This document shows positions 12,370 through 23,734 of a DNA stretch of 64,000 bases, one piece after another. The translations under genes were made by a program, and so were the position numbers. The stretch is from NCBI RefSeq assembly GCF_040939455.1, contig NC_134124.1, forward strand, positions 32,935,138-32,999,137, in the 5' to 3' direction. This DNA is from Microcebus murinus (Eukaryota > Chordata > Mammalia > Primates > Cheirogaleidae). The notes below the pieces were generated by a model, which saw only the letters and a list, made by a program, of their open reading frames with translations, was not told where the DNA came from and made no database searches. Position 1 is the stretch's first letter, and the number at the start of each line of letters is the position of its first letter.

Positions 12370-12590
12370 TGCAGACCTAGATCTAAGTCCTGCCCTTTGC
12401 TTCTGAGCTGTCTGGCCTTGGGCAAGACACTTCCCCTCACTAAGCCTTGTCTCTCCCATTTCTAGAATGGAGCTAGCGATAGGACTGAACCATGCAGGTA
12501 ATAATGAGGATTAAATATGATTGTGTACGCCCAGGCTTAGCACATGCTGCTCACAGGGGCAGTACTTGGAAAATGCCAATTGTGCCATCA
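12370..12590 (+). repeat. MIR relic
   Basis: TCTGGCCTTGGGCAAGACAC, CTCTCCCATTTCTAGAATGG and TGAGGATTAAATATGATTGT follow MIR order. Confidence 0.78.
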
Positions 12591-14194
12591 TTAGCATCAA
12601 TCTCTTTATTGTCTCTGTGATCAACTAATAGGAGCATCATTTGAAAATAGGCAAATAAAGTACGATACATTGCCAGAACAACTTCAGCCATCTTAGGCTT
12701 GATATTCATTCTGATGATTAATAAAAAACAATGACCTGAATAAGTGGTTTGTAAAGTGATCGTGCCATGCCGGATGTACTATTAGCTAGAACGTGAACGT
12801 CAGCTGCCAACATACTGGCTGTGGCCGTCCATGATAGAGAGTTTAATCTCAGGAAGATCTTATAGTATAATTAATAGAAAGAGCACTGGAGAGGGAGTCT
12901 GTTTGGGCAGGCTGCTCTGCAGCAGTCAAGACAACGTGGCAGGGTTTCTACAGAAAGACCGGCCTGTGATGAGACGAGCCCTCTTAATTGGGAGAAACAG
13001 CAGCGCCTAAGGATGGTGCCATTTCTGACCGAATTGGTATGCTGCTTGCAGGAACCAAAATCAGTGAGTCATAGCCAAGATCCTCTCGCCTGTACATTAG
13101 CAGATCAAAATTTACAATCAGCAAAGGAGAAGGCCTCGTGGCCCATGCCAGCATAGGGAAGCCGGCTCTCAGAGGTGCCCTTTCTGTTCCCAGAGAGCCA
13201 TCGCAGAAGCCTGGATTGCTCTAGCTTTCCTTCTTCCCTTCTTTTGTGCTAAGTTTCCAAAGTCTGACATCCTGAACGGGGAACTAAATGGAGACGTTCT
13301 GGTTGAGAGCCAGTTTCTAAAACCACTACCACCTCTGGGTGGCAGCCATTCGAGGATCAGGTCAAGGTTTGGGGGTCTATTAAGAAGCGAACCCCAAGAT
13401 GCTGGTTGAGAAGGCAGCGCTCTGTCACGTCCTGCCTGCTTTGCAGTGAAATGAAGGTCTTCATAGTGAGGCAGTGATGAACACCGAGGATGCGGGGAAG
13501 TCATCTTTCATCGCCGTGTTATTTTGCTTAGAGCTGCAACCGCTACATTCTGTCTTAAAACTTGTCAGGTTGTGCACAGTACACTGACTTCATAGGAGAA
13601 AAACAGGTTCTCTAAAAATATCAAAAATCAGATATTTCTAGTAGAACGAGACGTTATAACTCAAAAGTCCTGCAGATAAATAGTAATTAGGAATGACATT
13701 TACTCCGCAGAGCGGGCAGGAAACAACATTCTCTATCAGCGGCAGCCTCAAATGGTTAGAGTTTCATGCCTCTAACCACAACTAATAAAAGGCCAGGCAG
13801 ACAGCCTTTAGGCAGTTAGCATAAATTTTTTTCTTGGTGAAGTAGGCGGGGAAACAACTTTAGAGAGGTATTTTTCTGTTTCCCAAGTATGTTTGCCAGT
13901 AAGAACAAAATAGGCCCCCAGTTGTCAGAAAATGTTACAAAACCACCTGTCTGCCTTTAAGGAGATAGAGAACAAAATCAACAACATTTGCATGTTGACT
14001 GTACACACAGAATTAATCTGCAGAAGCACAGAATTTTTGGAGACCCAGGTGTGACAATGTGCAGTGCATCGATTCACAGAGAAGGAATGTCTGTGCTTCT
14101 GCAACAGAACTGGGGTGAGGGGGATGCCCAGGGCAGAACATTTAAGGAGGGCCATGTGAGCTCAGGGCACCTCAAGGACCTCATTCCAAAACTA
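12591..14194. other. intronic unique sequence, longest repeat-free stretch on the left
   Basis: About 1.6 kb without a recognisable repeat. TAACCACAACT near 13775 contains a RUNX-type core, AACCACA. RUNX factors act in blood cells, where DOCK2 is expressed, but one motif proves nothing. Confidence 0.4.
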
Positions 14195-14320
14195 TGAACT
14201 TGCCTGGCCATTTTAGGGGAGGAAACTGAGGCACTAGGAGGTGACTTGATTTAGAAAGGGTGTCACAGCTGGTCAACGGCACATCCAATGCTGAGGGAGG
14301 GAAACAGCCCATTTTAAGAC
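14195..14320 (-). repeat. MIR relic, partial
   Basis: GGGAGGAAACTGAGGCACTA and GGTGTCACAGCTGGTCAACG are the reversed MIR core. Confidence 0.72.
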
Positions 14321-15044
14321 AAAATGAACAGCCACATCTATCCTGTGTGTATTTTGGCGGTGGTGGGAAGATTTTGCAGGTCTTTGCAGGTCATGGTGGT
14401 TATCAGACTTCTTGTGTTTCGGATTAGCAGATATTTGGTTGTCACTGGAGAAACCAGTTTGGCTATAGATCCATTACAGGATCGCACAAATGTCATGAGA
14501 AGTGTGCTCCAGCCTATATAGCTTTGGTGAACCAACACTGCATTGTCCTCATGAATAATCTCTGATCAGAGGATAATAATTAAGACGTGGCGATGCCCAC
14601 TTAGTAAATTAGCTAAACAGGCAAAACTCAATTTAAATAGCAATTTTGTCTTCAGTGATAGAATTATAACAGCACCCTTCACTTAATGAGCCAGACACTT
14701 AATAATTCAAACATACTTAGAGAAAAATCAAACAAAGCGTCTCCATCACACACTGCATTTCCTACGCCCTCACCCGCCGCTGCTGCTCTGCAAACATGGC
14801 AGCTTGGACCCTGGAGGAGAGGCTTGGTATTTGGTGAGCAGGGAGGGACCGCCTGGCTTCTGGGTGGAATAATTGCTTAGGTGACTTCTCTGATAAAATT
14901 CGAGCCAGCTGCGTGTTTTGTAAGTCAGGTTTCGTTGGCACACAGCCCTGTCTGTGTACTCATTGTGTGTGCTGCTTTCACTCCACCGTGGAAGGGCAGA
15001 GTAGTGCTGGCAGGAACCTCACGGCTTGCAAAGCAGGAGCATGT
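14321..15044. other. intronic unique sequence
   Basis: No feature supported. Confidence 0.45.
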
Positions 15045-15098
15045 ATTATCTGGCCCTTTAAGAAAAATTTGACCCTTTAAGAAAACGTTTGCCAAACC
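15045..15098 (+). mobile_element. hAT terminal remnant with local duplication
   Basis: TATCTGGCCCTTTAAGAAAA and then GACCCTTTAAGAAAACGTTT resemble the right end of a Charlie-type MITE. The phrase CCCTTTAAGAAAA occurs twice, 19 bases apart. The rest of the element is absent. Confidence 0.4.
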
Positions 15099-15109
15099 TA
15101 TCCTTGAGC

Positions 15110-15295
15110 TGCACCCTGAATCTGTGGTCCCTGGGTGTGCAAACTTGGAGAGATGCTTCCCACCTCTCTGGCCCATGGTCTTCTTGGCTGTAAAATGGGA
15201 ATAATGCTAAGTCTGACTCCTGAGACTATGAGAATTAGGTGAGATGACACATACTTATCTGTGCTTGGCACTGATGACAGTAATACCAATAATGA
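15110..15295 (+). repeat. MIR relic
   Basis: TTCTTGGCTGTAAAATGGGA, AATAATGCTAAGTCTGACTC and GAGAATTAGGTGAGATGACA match the MIR core and 3' part. Confidence 0.75.
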
Positions 15296-15297
15296 TA

Positions 15298-15415
15298 ATA
15301 GGAACATGTATTGAGTACTTACTCAGTGCCAGTCCCTGTTCTAAGCTCTTCACATATATTAACTCGTTTAATATCCACAATAACCCTATGAGTTAGATAT
15401 TATAATTATTTTGAT
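15298..15415 (-). repeat. MIR relic, 3' part
   Basis: TATTGAGTACTTACTCAGTG and TTAATATCCACAATAACCCT mark the reversed 3' half, back-to-back with the MIR at 15110. Confidence 0.7.
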
Positions 15416-15859
15416 TTTTCATAAGGGAAAGAGTATTTATTAGCCTTTTACTCCTTCTTCTAAACTCTCTTATATTTACCTCCTTTATGTAACACCTGGA
15501 TCCAGACGGCAAGAATGGCAACTCTTGGTCACTGACAACATTGAAATCAAATATTTCTTCGCACACATGGCTGGCAGGGCCCTTTCTCCACTCTGCCAGC
15601 CCCTCTCGGTTCTTCATCTTCCACTTCTTCCCCTGCCCTGTGCAGGGTAGTAGAAGTTGGACACCCCATGGACACCACCTCTAGTATGGCCAGGCAAATA
15701 GTGAAAACTCAGGCAGGCGAAAATTCTGAGATCCTGGGAGCTATTAAGCTTTGAAATAGGCAGATATCCATTCATTCAATTCTCATCTATTGTGTGCCTA
15801 TAATGCACTGTCACACATAAAAATCAATGCTTTCTTCCTAGGATCTCCACGTTCAAATA
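15416..15859. other. intronic unique sequence
   Basis: No feature supported before the Tigger left end. Confidence 0.4.
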
Positions 15860-17022
15860 CAGTCGTGCATCACTTAACAATGGGGACACATGTTCTGAGA
15901 AATGTATCCTCGGGTGATTTCATGGCTGTGGGAACATCACAAACCTAGATGGTATAGCCCACTACACACCTAAGCTGTGTGGGGTAGCCTATTGCTCCTA
16001 TTGCTACACATCTGTATAGCATGAACACTGCAGGCAATGATGACATATGGTAAACATTTGTGTATCTAAACATATCTAAAAACAGAAAAGGCCCAGTAAA
16101 AAGTATGGTATAAAAAATAAAAAATGGTGCACCTGTATAGGGCACTTACCATGAATGGAGCTTGCAGGACTGGAAGTTGCTCTGGGTGAGTCAGTGAGTG
16201 AGCAGTGAGCGAATGTGAAGGCCTCGGAAATTACTGTACACTCCTGTAGACTTCATAAAGGCTGTACACTTAGGCTACACTCAGTTTATAAAACTTTTTT
16301 TTCTTTCTTTAATAATAAATCAACCATGCTTTACTGTAACATTTTTATATTATACATTTTTTAATTTTATAAAATGTTTGACTCATAACAAAACTTAGCT
16401 TAAAACACACACACTCTGTATAGCTGTACAAAAATATTTTCTTTTCGTATATCTTTATTCTGTAAGCTTTTTTCTACTTTATTTTTTTTTAACTTGTTAA
16501 AAACTAAGACACGGACACACACATCAGCCTAGGCCTACACAGGGTCAGGATCGTCAATATCACTGTCTTCCACCACAATGTCTTGTCCCACTGGAAGGTC
16601 TTCAGGGGCCATAATACACAGGGAGCTGTCACCTCCTGTGATAGCAATGCCTCCTCCTGGGTACCTGCCTGAAGCTGTTCTACACTTACTTTTTTTTTCT
16701 AAGTAGAAGGAATACACTGTAAAATAGCAATGCAAGTATGGTGTAGTAAATACATAAACCAGTAACCGCCATTATTATCATTATCAAGTATTCAGTACCG
16801 TAGTACATAATTGTATACGCTAGACTTTTATATGACAGGCAGTGCGGTGAGTTTGTTTTCAGCTGCGTCATCACAAACACGAGTAATGCATTGCACGACG
16901 ACGTTATGACAACTAGAATATCTCTAAGTGATAGGAATTTTTCCACTCCGTTCTAATCTTATGGAGCCACTGTCCTATATGTGATCCATCATTGAGTGAA
17001 ACATCCTTACGTGGTGCATGAG
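15860..17022 (-). mobile_element. Tigger-family element (Tigger3/4-like), about 1.16 kb
   Basis: The left end is TA then CAGTCGTGCATCACTTAAC, and the right end is GTGGTGCATGAG then TA. These form imperfect inverted ends typical of pogo-like elements with TA duplications. The minus strand between 16535 and 16735 keeps an acidic coding remnant ending DSDIDDPDPV, like the C-terminus of a Tigger transposase. Thus the element is internally deleted and non-autonomous. The subfamily is from memory. Confidence 0.82.
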
Positions 17023-17159
17023 TATTTGTTTTTGTTAAAATTAATAAGACACTTAAAGTTCTTATAAGGAACTCGGCTCTGTATTAATGTCCCTGAAGAA
17101 TATAAGAAAGGAAAGAAAAAAATAAAAGTCAACCCATAGGTAGCTCCCCCTCTGTCTCA

Positions 17160-17286
17160 GGCGCTGAATAAGCTGCTCTGAGCACCGTAGCTCATTAGTT
17201 CCTTACCACAAACCTGTAAGGTGGAGCTGGAGTTTCTAAATTATAGATGGGAAGACGGAGACTCTGGGCATTTAACTGACTTGCTC
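17160..17286 (-). repeat. MIR relic interrupted by the Y4 copy
   Basis: TAAATTATAGATGGGAAGAC and CTGACTTGCTCAAGG are reversed MIR core sequence. The Y4 retrocopy begins where the MIR would continue. Confidence 0.65.
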
Positions 17287-17300
17287 AAGGATAGGTGGTT
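17287..17300 (+). repeat. target-site duplication, left, of Y4 copy
   Basis: AAGGATAGGTGGTT abuts the first base of the Y4 copy. The partner at 17414-17427 reads AAGGATATCTGGTT, with two mismatches. Confidence 0.8.
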
Positions 17301-17395
17301 GGCTGGTCCGATAGTGGTGGGTTATCAGAACTTCTTAACATTAGTGTCACTGAACTTGGTACACAACCCCCCACTGCTAAATTTGACTGGCTCTT
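17301..17395 (+). pseudogene. RNY4: Y4 RNA retropseudogene (RNY4-like)
   Basis: About 95 bases match the Ro-associated small RNA Y4 as I remember it. The copy starts GGCTGGTCCGAT, has GGGTTATCAGAACTT in the upper stem and loop, and ends with ACCCCCCACTGCTAAA and TTTGACTGGCTC before a T run like the pol III terminator. A handful of substitutions are visible, including two in the 5' stem (GATGGTAG read as GATAGTGG). The copy is followed by ATTATT and an A-rich tail (17407-17415). It is flanked by 14-base direct repeats, 17287-17300 and 17414-17427, alike at 12 positions, so it was inserted by L1-type retroposition. It interrupts an old MIR. The functional Y genes use external pol III promoters, which a retroposed copy lacks, so it is probably silent. 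Confidence 0.9.
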
Positions 17396-17413
17396 TTTTT
17401 ATTATTAAAAAAA

Positions 17414-17427
17414 AAGGATATCTGGTT
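17414..17427 (+). repeat. target-site duplication, right, of Y4 copy
   Basis: This copy directly follows the A tail. The two mismatches to the left copy suggest an insertion that is old but younger than the surrounding MIR. Confidence 0.8.
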
Positions 17428-17721
17428 ATTAAGAAGCACAGCTGTCTTTTATTTTTTGCCCCAAGCCCCTCTGCCCCCTATTCCCTGGGGTTTTCCAACA
17501 GTATTCTCCAGAGCCCAGGGGATGCTATGGGAGACGGGTGATTGTGTGGGTCCCTGGATCCCCATGCCTCTACGGGAGCAGCACTTGCCTCCACTGTTTT
17601 CTGTACTAGTATCCTGCTGGTTTTTAAAAAGGGATCTACAGCTTTAAAAAAAGAAAGTCAAACTGGTGCCGGGCAGTGGGCGGTGCTGGATGGAGTGCCA
17701 GCTAGGTGCGAGACTCTAGTC

Positions 17722-17915
17722 CAGTAATTCCCAACTGGGGGCTATTTTGCCTCCAAGGGGACATTTAGCAATGTCTGGAGACATTTCCGTTTTTCACAGC
17801 TTGGGGGGTGCTATGGCAATCTAACAGATAAGAGGCTGGGATGCTGCTGCTAATCCCACAATGCCAAGAATGGTCTAGCCCAGAACACCTGTAGCGCCAA
17901 GGCTGAGAAACCCTT
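17722..17915 (+). mobile_element. MER20 (hAT-Charlie MITE)
   Basis: The element runs from CAGTAATTCCCAACTGGGGG through GGGACATTTAGCAATGTCTG to GGCTGAGAAACCC, matching MER20 order throughout. It is diverged and has no coding capacity. Confidence 0.82.
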
Positions 17916-19504
17916 CTCCATGGTAAGTCGTAGGTATGCAGAGGTGAGCAGAAACAGAGCCTGCCCTCGTAGGTACGGCATGGCGGGGGTAGGCAGGCAT
18001 TAACCAAGTCACCCACACTTGAGTGTTTAACCTTGCAAACTGAAGACATGCTCTGTGGGAAGCCACGCGGTGCCAGGAGAGGAGATGACGAGGAGCCCTT
18101 TTCTGGGGGGCCCAGAGAGGCTGCGATCCTAAGGCTGCAGAGGGTGAGCAGAGCGGGGTGGTCTAGACATAGGTCACTGCAGGCGCGGAGGCCCCCATGG
18201 AGTGAGGGTGAGTGGCTCTTTGAAGACCGGTGGGCTAGACCGGGCAGCGCAAGAGGTGGGCTGCACGGTGAGGAAGGGAAGAACCACATCTAGCAAAACC
18301 CGTGGCCACCTTGAGGATCGAGGACTATATTAAACTAAGAGCTGTAGGAACCATTGAGGCGTCTTCATCAGGACACAGCATGATTCCATTTGGGTTGGAC
18401 GAGATCACTCTGTTGTATGGAAAACAAACTGGTTGGGGTAAGAGTGACCCACACACTTCCTTGAGGTGGTGAGATGGGATGGGGACAGATCTTTCCAGAA
18501 TAGAGCCCCCCTTCCAAGGGGCTGCCTAGCTCAGTGTGTGCTTCACAGCACGGGCTCTGTGTGCAGGAACCCTGTCACCCGTAAATGTCAAGTCCCATCC
18601 TTTCTCCCAATTTACAGACATGCACCATTTGGAAATAAAATCCTACCATATCATTTTGGCTTCACATCTGTTCTGCAGTTGCAAAATAACACTTCCACTG
18701 CCACCGTCAGAGTGAAAGGGAGGCAGTTTGACATGAGAAGGATGCAGCCCTGTCTCTAATTTCTTTTTTTTTCCTTTATTGACCTTTTCCAAGGTGTCAG
18801 AAAGCAGATTCTCTCATTAAGATGTTGACACCTTAGAAAGTCTGGAGTATATCTTATTTACGGCAGCATGGGTATGGGTGATGGAGAAGGGAGTTGAAAA
18901 ATCAACTGTCAAGGCAAGAAAAAATATTTCCTGTGTCTATTCTCTTTCCCCAGTGACTTCTGACTGCTCTGAATCATGAAGTGTGCCCATGCCTCTCCCA
19001 TGGTCTAATTGACTTAGAGGGAGACTGGGTAGGAGGCAAAAATATCTAAAGATGCCCAGAAACACAGGTCTGTGGAGCTGGCACAATTCATTTCTGATTA
19101 GCAATAGTTCATGCACTCGTCCATGAACCCACACAGATGTTCAAGTGGGATGTCTAGAGGTATTGGGAAATTACCATAAATCTGAACTCATTTGCAAGCA
19201 TCTATTTCCATATTTTACAGAAAACTGTAATTTTCCCTCCCAAGTTCCCTCTGCAGGGAGGAGGAGGAAGTTTTCACCAAGATGGCGCTGGCTGCAGCTT
19301 CCATGAGTTGAGGACACAAGTCCTGCAGGTTCTGGGCTCAGTCCTGTGAGTGATACGGAGAAATGGAGGACATAGCCGCTGCCCCCCACTATCGGGGAGA
19401 CCACACGGCTCAGGAAGCAGTTAAACCACCCACTAGCCTACCAGAGAGTTAACTCAGTCTTTGATGCCTCCAACCCTCGTCACTGACCACTGAATGGGCT
19501 CTCT
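17916..19504. other. intronic unique sequence, CpG-richer at 18050-18260
   Basis: 18050-18260 has several CpGs and purine-rich tracts but is below CpG-island density. A 174-codon minus-strand frame (17765-18289) overlaps the MER20 and is judged random. Confidence 0.4.
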
Positions 19505-19615
19505 CCAAATGTAGGTTTTCTTACTCTGCTAAAATCAGGGATGATAATGACCCCTTCAGAGTATTGTTAGGATTAAACAAGGGACAAGATGTAAAATATC
19601 TGGAAAACCGTATTC
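19505..19615 (+). repeat. MIR relic, partial
   Basis: AAATCAGGGATGATAATGAC and GTATTGTTAGGATTAAACAA are MIR core and 3' phrases. Confidence 0.55.
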
Positions 19616-20143
19616 ATACAACAAACATGGTTGTTGATATCAATAGCTAAAAAAAAAAAAAGGCATGGTTGGTACAGGAGTGTGTCAGGGTGGGCTGCAG
19701 GAGCCGCAGGTCTTTGGCACAATCCCTGCAGCTTGTCATTCCATCCCATGGAGGTGACATCGGGTTTTTCCTCACTCCCATGTCATACACGTCCCTGCTT
19801 TCTAACGTACCTGCGGGAGGCTGAGTTCCAGCTTTGGAGAATGCTTCAGGAACGTGTTCTACACAAGGGATGGGATTTATTGGTCTAAACTTTTAAAAAA
19901 ATGAGAATTAGTTGCTACCATTTTAACACGAGTAGTTTTCACATAATAAAGACAGATTTTAGGGCTTCTCTTAAGAAAACAGAAGGTCCCACATTGCTGC
20001 ACAGGGCTATCCTGTGTTGACGAAGAATGGCTGTTCCCACGAGACTCGGCAGGTCCTCAGTTACCCTCAGCTCCTCTTGCCCATTATATTATTAGAACAC
20101 ATCTGCCTGCCCCTCCAGACATTACGGCTTGCAGACCCCAAGG
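19616..20143. other. intronic unique sequence
   Basis: Holds an A12 tract at 19650. No other feature. Confidence 0.4.
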
Positions 20144-20324
20144 CAGCGGTTCTCAAGGTGTGGTCTTAGGACCGCTAGAGTCAGCATTACCTGGGAGCTT
20201 GTTGGAAATGCACCTTCTCAAACGCCACCCAGACCTACCACCCGGAACACCTGGGGACCCAGAGAGCTGTGTTTTAGCCAAGCCCCCATGTGACTCTGAT
20301 GCTCTTTAAGTTTGAGAACCCTTG
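20144..20324 (-). mobile_element. MER5A-type hAT MITE
   Basis: The sequence runs CAGCGGTTCTCAAGGTGTGG, TTACCTGGGAGCTTGTTGGA, GAGAGCTGTGTTTTAGCCAA, ending TTTGAGAACCCTTG. This is MER5A in reverse orientation and nearly full length. Confidence 0.82.
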
Positions 20325-20524
20325 CCCTGGGGTAAGGGCGGCCAAGCACTGGGAAATGAGGGAGACTGGTTCTAATATCATCTTTGCCACTTAATTTGCT
20401 AGGAAAATTGAGAAAAGTCACTTTACTTTTGGGGACCTTTTTTACTTTCTCTGTAAAGTGGGAAGGTTGGGCTAATTGGTTTCCAAGGAACTTCTGGTGT
20501 GATTTTATCATTCTTCTGGGTCTG

Positions 20525-20740
20525 AGTACTGATAAGTAACGTTTATAAAGTGCTCACCGTGTGCCCGGACTGAGCTAAGCGCTTTCTCTGGGTGATGTCA
20601 TTTGGCCCTAACTGCGGCGTGGTCCCTTTTGAGGGCTCATCTCACACGGGAGGAACACGGGGCTCAGAGAGGTGAGATGATGCACCAAACGCCCTCCCTG
20701 GGAGGGCCGCGGGCGTATGTAAGCTGGAGAGTGGGCCAGC
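20525..20740 (-). repeat. MIR relic
   Basis: ATAAAGTGCTCACCGTGTGC, GAGCTAAGCGCTTTCTCTGG and GGGCTCAGAGAGGTGAGATG mark the reversed SINE. Confidence 0.75.
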
Positions 20741-21059
20741 CCTCAGCTCCCTGATGCTCTGTGTCCTGTGACCGCCCTCGTGGAGAGGTGTCTGAGAGGT
20801 GAGAGGGTGGCGCGGCCGACACCTTACAACAAAGCCAGCGGGTCCTTCAAGGCAGGCAGAGGCATACTCTGCCAGGCAAGGAGGCTTATCCAAAATGGAA
20901 CATAGTGGCCGTGGCCTTCCCCTGTCCCCATGACAAGAAGCCAGCAGTCACCTTTCAGAGATGCGGAAGGGAGGCGGGAGGTTTGCAGAGGGGAGGATGG
21001 AGAGCAGCCAGCCCTGTGCGGTGAGGCTCTGGGGTGCCCGATCTTTCTCGGAATCCCAG

Positions 21060-21150
21060 CTCCCTCCCTTACAGACTGTGTAGCTTGGGAGAGTGTAGCA
21101 ACACCTGTGCCTCAGTTTCCCCGTCTGTGAAATGGGGACGATCTCCACTG
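21060..21150 (+). repeat. MIR relic, core
   Basis: TGTGCCTCAGTTTCCCCGTC and TGTGAAATGGGGACGATCTC are the MIR core. Confidence 0.75.
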
Positions 21151-21649
21151 CATGATGAATGATTGGGAATGTGAATTGGTCGATTGCATCTGGGCTACAG
21201 TAAAGAGCTGGGCAAGTGGCTTAATGGCAGTGCAAGGGTCCCTGCCCTTTCCCAGCAGCTCCAGGAGCACCTGGTGGCGTTGGCGGTGAGGACAGAGAAG
21301 CTGAGTGGTCTCTGACCGCAGGAAGAAAGATGTCTTTCCCCTGTTTGCCCAGCGGGCTCCGGTTGCTCAGAATGCTTCATGTCCCAGATATCACGTTTCA
21401 TCTTCCTGTCTCCGTCTGCCACATGCTCTGATGTTTTTTCCTTTCAGAAATTCTCTGGGGTCCATCCTCCCTGAGAATGGCTAGCCAATGACTCTAGATC
21501 TTGATTACAACTGCAGAGGTGTCATGTTGACATGACCAGGACAAAAGAGCATTCACATCCATAAGAGACCAACAGTCACCAGGTTAGGGAGCACAGTGTG
21601 GTTCCCTTTTCCTCCTCCTGCCTGCAAACAATCCTTTGACGTGGTTTAA

Positions 21650-21785
21650 AGAGAGTGGATATAAAAGCAGACAACCTGGCCCTGCCACTTGCTAGCTGTG
21701 CGATCTTGGGAAAGTCGTGCAACCTCTCTGGGACTGTCTTATTATCCATACAATGGCTCGATAATACCTTACTCATACTCTAGCA
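21650..21785 (+). repeat. MIR relic
   Basis: CTGGCCCTGCCACTTGCTAG and TGTGCGATCTTGGGAAAGTC mark the 5' and core parts. Confidence 0.78.
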
Positions 21786-21929
21786 GGTGAGTAATGAGTG
21801 GTAGCTCTCTTCCTCCCTCCAATTAGAGGAGACGTCATTTTGTGCAGAAAGATCAGGAGGACAGAGTAGAAAAAATTTGAACTCTTTGATTCTCTGAAAT
21901 ATCAGCGAGGATAAACGTAACTGAGATGA

Positions 21930-22120
21930 TAATAAGTACCAATAACTGAGCTATTATTCCGTGCCCAGCACAGTGCTAAACATCTTGTATATATTGTCCC
22001 ATTCAATCTTCCCAGGTGTTCTCTTTTAATCAGGGAGGTATTATTATGCCCATTTCAAAGGTGAGAACATCAAGGCTCAGAGAAGTCAAGTAGGTAGCCC
22101 AAGGCTCACATCTAACACTT
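21930..22120 (-). repeat. MIR relic
   Basis: CCAGCACAGTGCTAAACATC, TATGCCCATTTCAAAGGTGA and AAGGCTCAGAGAAGTCAAGT mark a reversed MIR. Confidence 0.75.
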
Positions 22121-23054
22121 TGGTGTGCTGCGTCTGCAGGTCCCAGTGGCCTCTTCACATGTACACAAAGAAGGAGTAGAGTGGGATGTGCTCCTCCCAC
22201 TTAAAAATCACTCCTTCTTCCGGCCTGCAGGATACCCTCTGCGTCTCTCCACCCCTAAACCCTCTCTCCAGCAGCCAGCGCCTCTGGTTCTTGCCTGTCA
22301 TTTTGATTTGTCCGTGGCCTCAGTCCTTTGTGCAGCCCGATGTTTTCCTGGTTTTGGCCCCTAAGACTTGTCCTTATTTGCTTAAGAGTCACTCAGAATG
22401 TTGGTGTGGTTCTTTTCCAGAGAAGTGCCAGCTCCAGGAAGCCACGTGAGCCTGGCTGAGCAGGCTCCAGCCCTGGGGCAGCACCCACTGCTGTTCCCTT
22501 CTCCCCGCTGCCCTGCGTCCATTCACAACCATCCGCTGAGCAAAGCTCCTTGGAGCCAGTGCCAGCTCCTTGGAGCCACTGCCTACCTAAGGGGACCCAG
22601 TTCACTCCAACAGGTGACCTCAGCAGCAGGACTATGAGGAAGGAGTAATATAATGGTCTTTCTGCCCTTGAGGGAGGAGGGGACTTGAGCTTCTGGTCAC
22701 TTGAGAAGAAGGCCAGGTCTCCAGCCCTGTAGATTTATTCTAGAAAGTCTCAGTGAAGAAAGGAATGTTCCAGCCCCCTGCATCCGCCCAGCTGGGAGCA
22801 TCAGGAAGCAGGAATGTGAGGGAAGTGATGTGTTGGCTCCTTTGCTGGGTGACTGCGGGTGATTAGCCACAGGAGGTCCCAGCGGGCTCTCCCAGGAGCT
22901 GTCTCTGGGCTTCATCAAGTGTCTCATTAGCTGGTTTTCATATTTGGAGGAAAGGGCAGGAGAGCTTTGTAGATTGGTCTGTACCACAGCTCTTGTGTCG
23001 GGCATCAGGTGGGCACAATTCTAGCAAAACACAGCCAAGAACCAGATGAACTAG
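22121..23054. other. intronic unique sequence
   Basis: TCCTTGGAGCCAGTGCCAGC and TCCTTGGAGCCACTGCC form a short direct repeat near 22548-22583. No gene or named repeat. Confidence 0.45.
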
Positions 23055-23720
23055 CATAGTCATTCATTCACTTCTTCATTCCACCGATCTACTGAGCACT
23101 CACTGTGCATCAGACACTATCTTAAGGAATGAGGCAGGCTGGTTCCTGCTCTCCTGGAGCTACATTCTAAAGGGGTAGGAAGAGAAAATAAACAAACAAC
23201 CCTAATAGGAAAATAATTTCATCTAGCTATAGGTCAGGGGTCCTCAAACTTTTTAAATAGGGGGCCAGTTCACTGTCCCTCAGGCCGTTGGAGGGCCGTT
23301 GGAGAGTGTAGCGCACATTCCACACAAGCGCACTGTGGGCCCGGGACCAGTCGGCTGCTAAGCAGGACAGGCAGCGGCAGCAAAAACACCAGGCAGGCCA
23401 GATAAACGTCCTCGGCGGGCCACTTGTGTCCCATAGGCCATAGTTTGAGGACCCCTGCATAGGTGATCTGAAAATCACACAATGGAGTTTGTTATTGAAA
23501 GGGTCTTAGGGTTGAAAGAAACTAATTGAGATTGGATGGGCAACGAAGGCATCACCATGGAGAGGGACTGAGTGTTGGGATGGAGCCAACTGTGCAAAGA
23601 TCTGGGGACACGGCGTTCCGGGCAGAGGAACAGCAGGGCACAGGCCCTGAGTTGAGTCAGGAAGATTTCTGCCATAGGAGGGACAGAACGAAGGTTGCAG
23701 AGGAACATTGAGTATACTCA
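23055..23720 (-). repeat. L2 relic, antisense, split by the hAT MITE
   Basis: TCTACTGAGCACTCACTGTG and TTCCTGCTCTCCTGGAGCTA lie left of the MITE. CAGAGGAACAGCAGGGCACA lies to its right, continuing the L2 order. The insertion therefore came after the L2. Confidence 0.72.
23235..23457. mobile_element. hAT MITE with perfect terminal repeats
   Basis: A 223-base element with perfect 16-base inverted ends, CAGGGGTCCTCAAACT. ATAGGT lies on both sides (23229-23234 and 23459-23464), part of the 8-base duplication expected of hAT elements. The inside is GC- and CpG-rich and includes a short tandem repeat of GGCCGTTGGA. It sits within an antisense L2 relic. Perfect ends and many surviving CpGs make it look far younger than the MER5 and MER20 copies nearby. 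I do not know it from the human genome. No coding capacity is visible. Confidence 0.88.
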
Positions 23721-23734
23721 CGCTCGAGAGAGTT

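Noticed and set aside
17765..18289. 174-codon minus-strand open frame
   Set aside because: It overlaps a MER20 transposon and two other frames, and its translation matches nothing I know.
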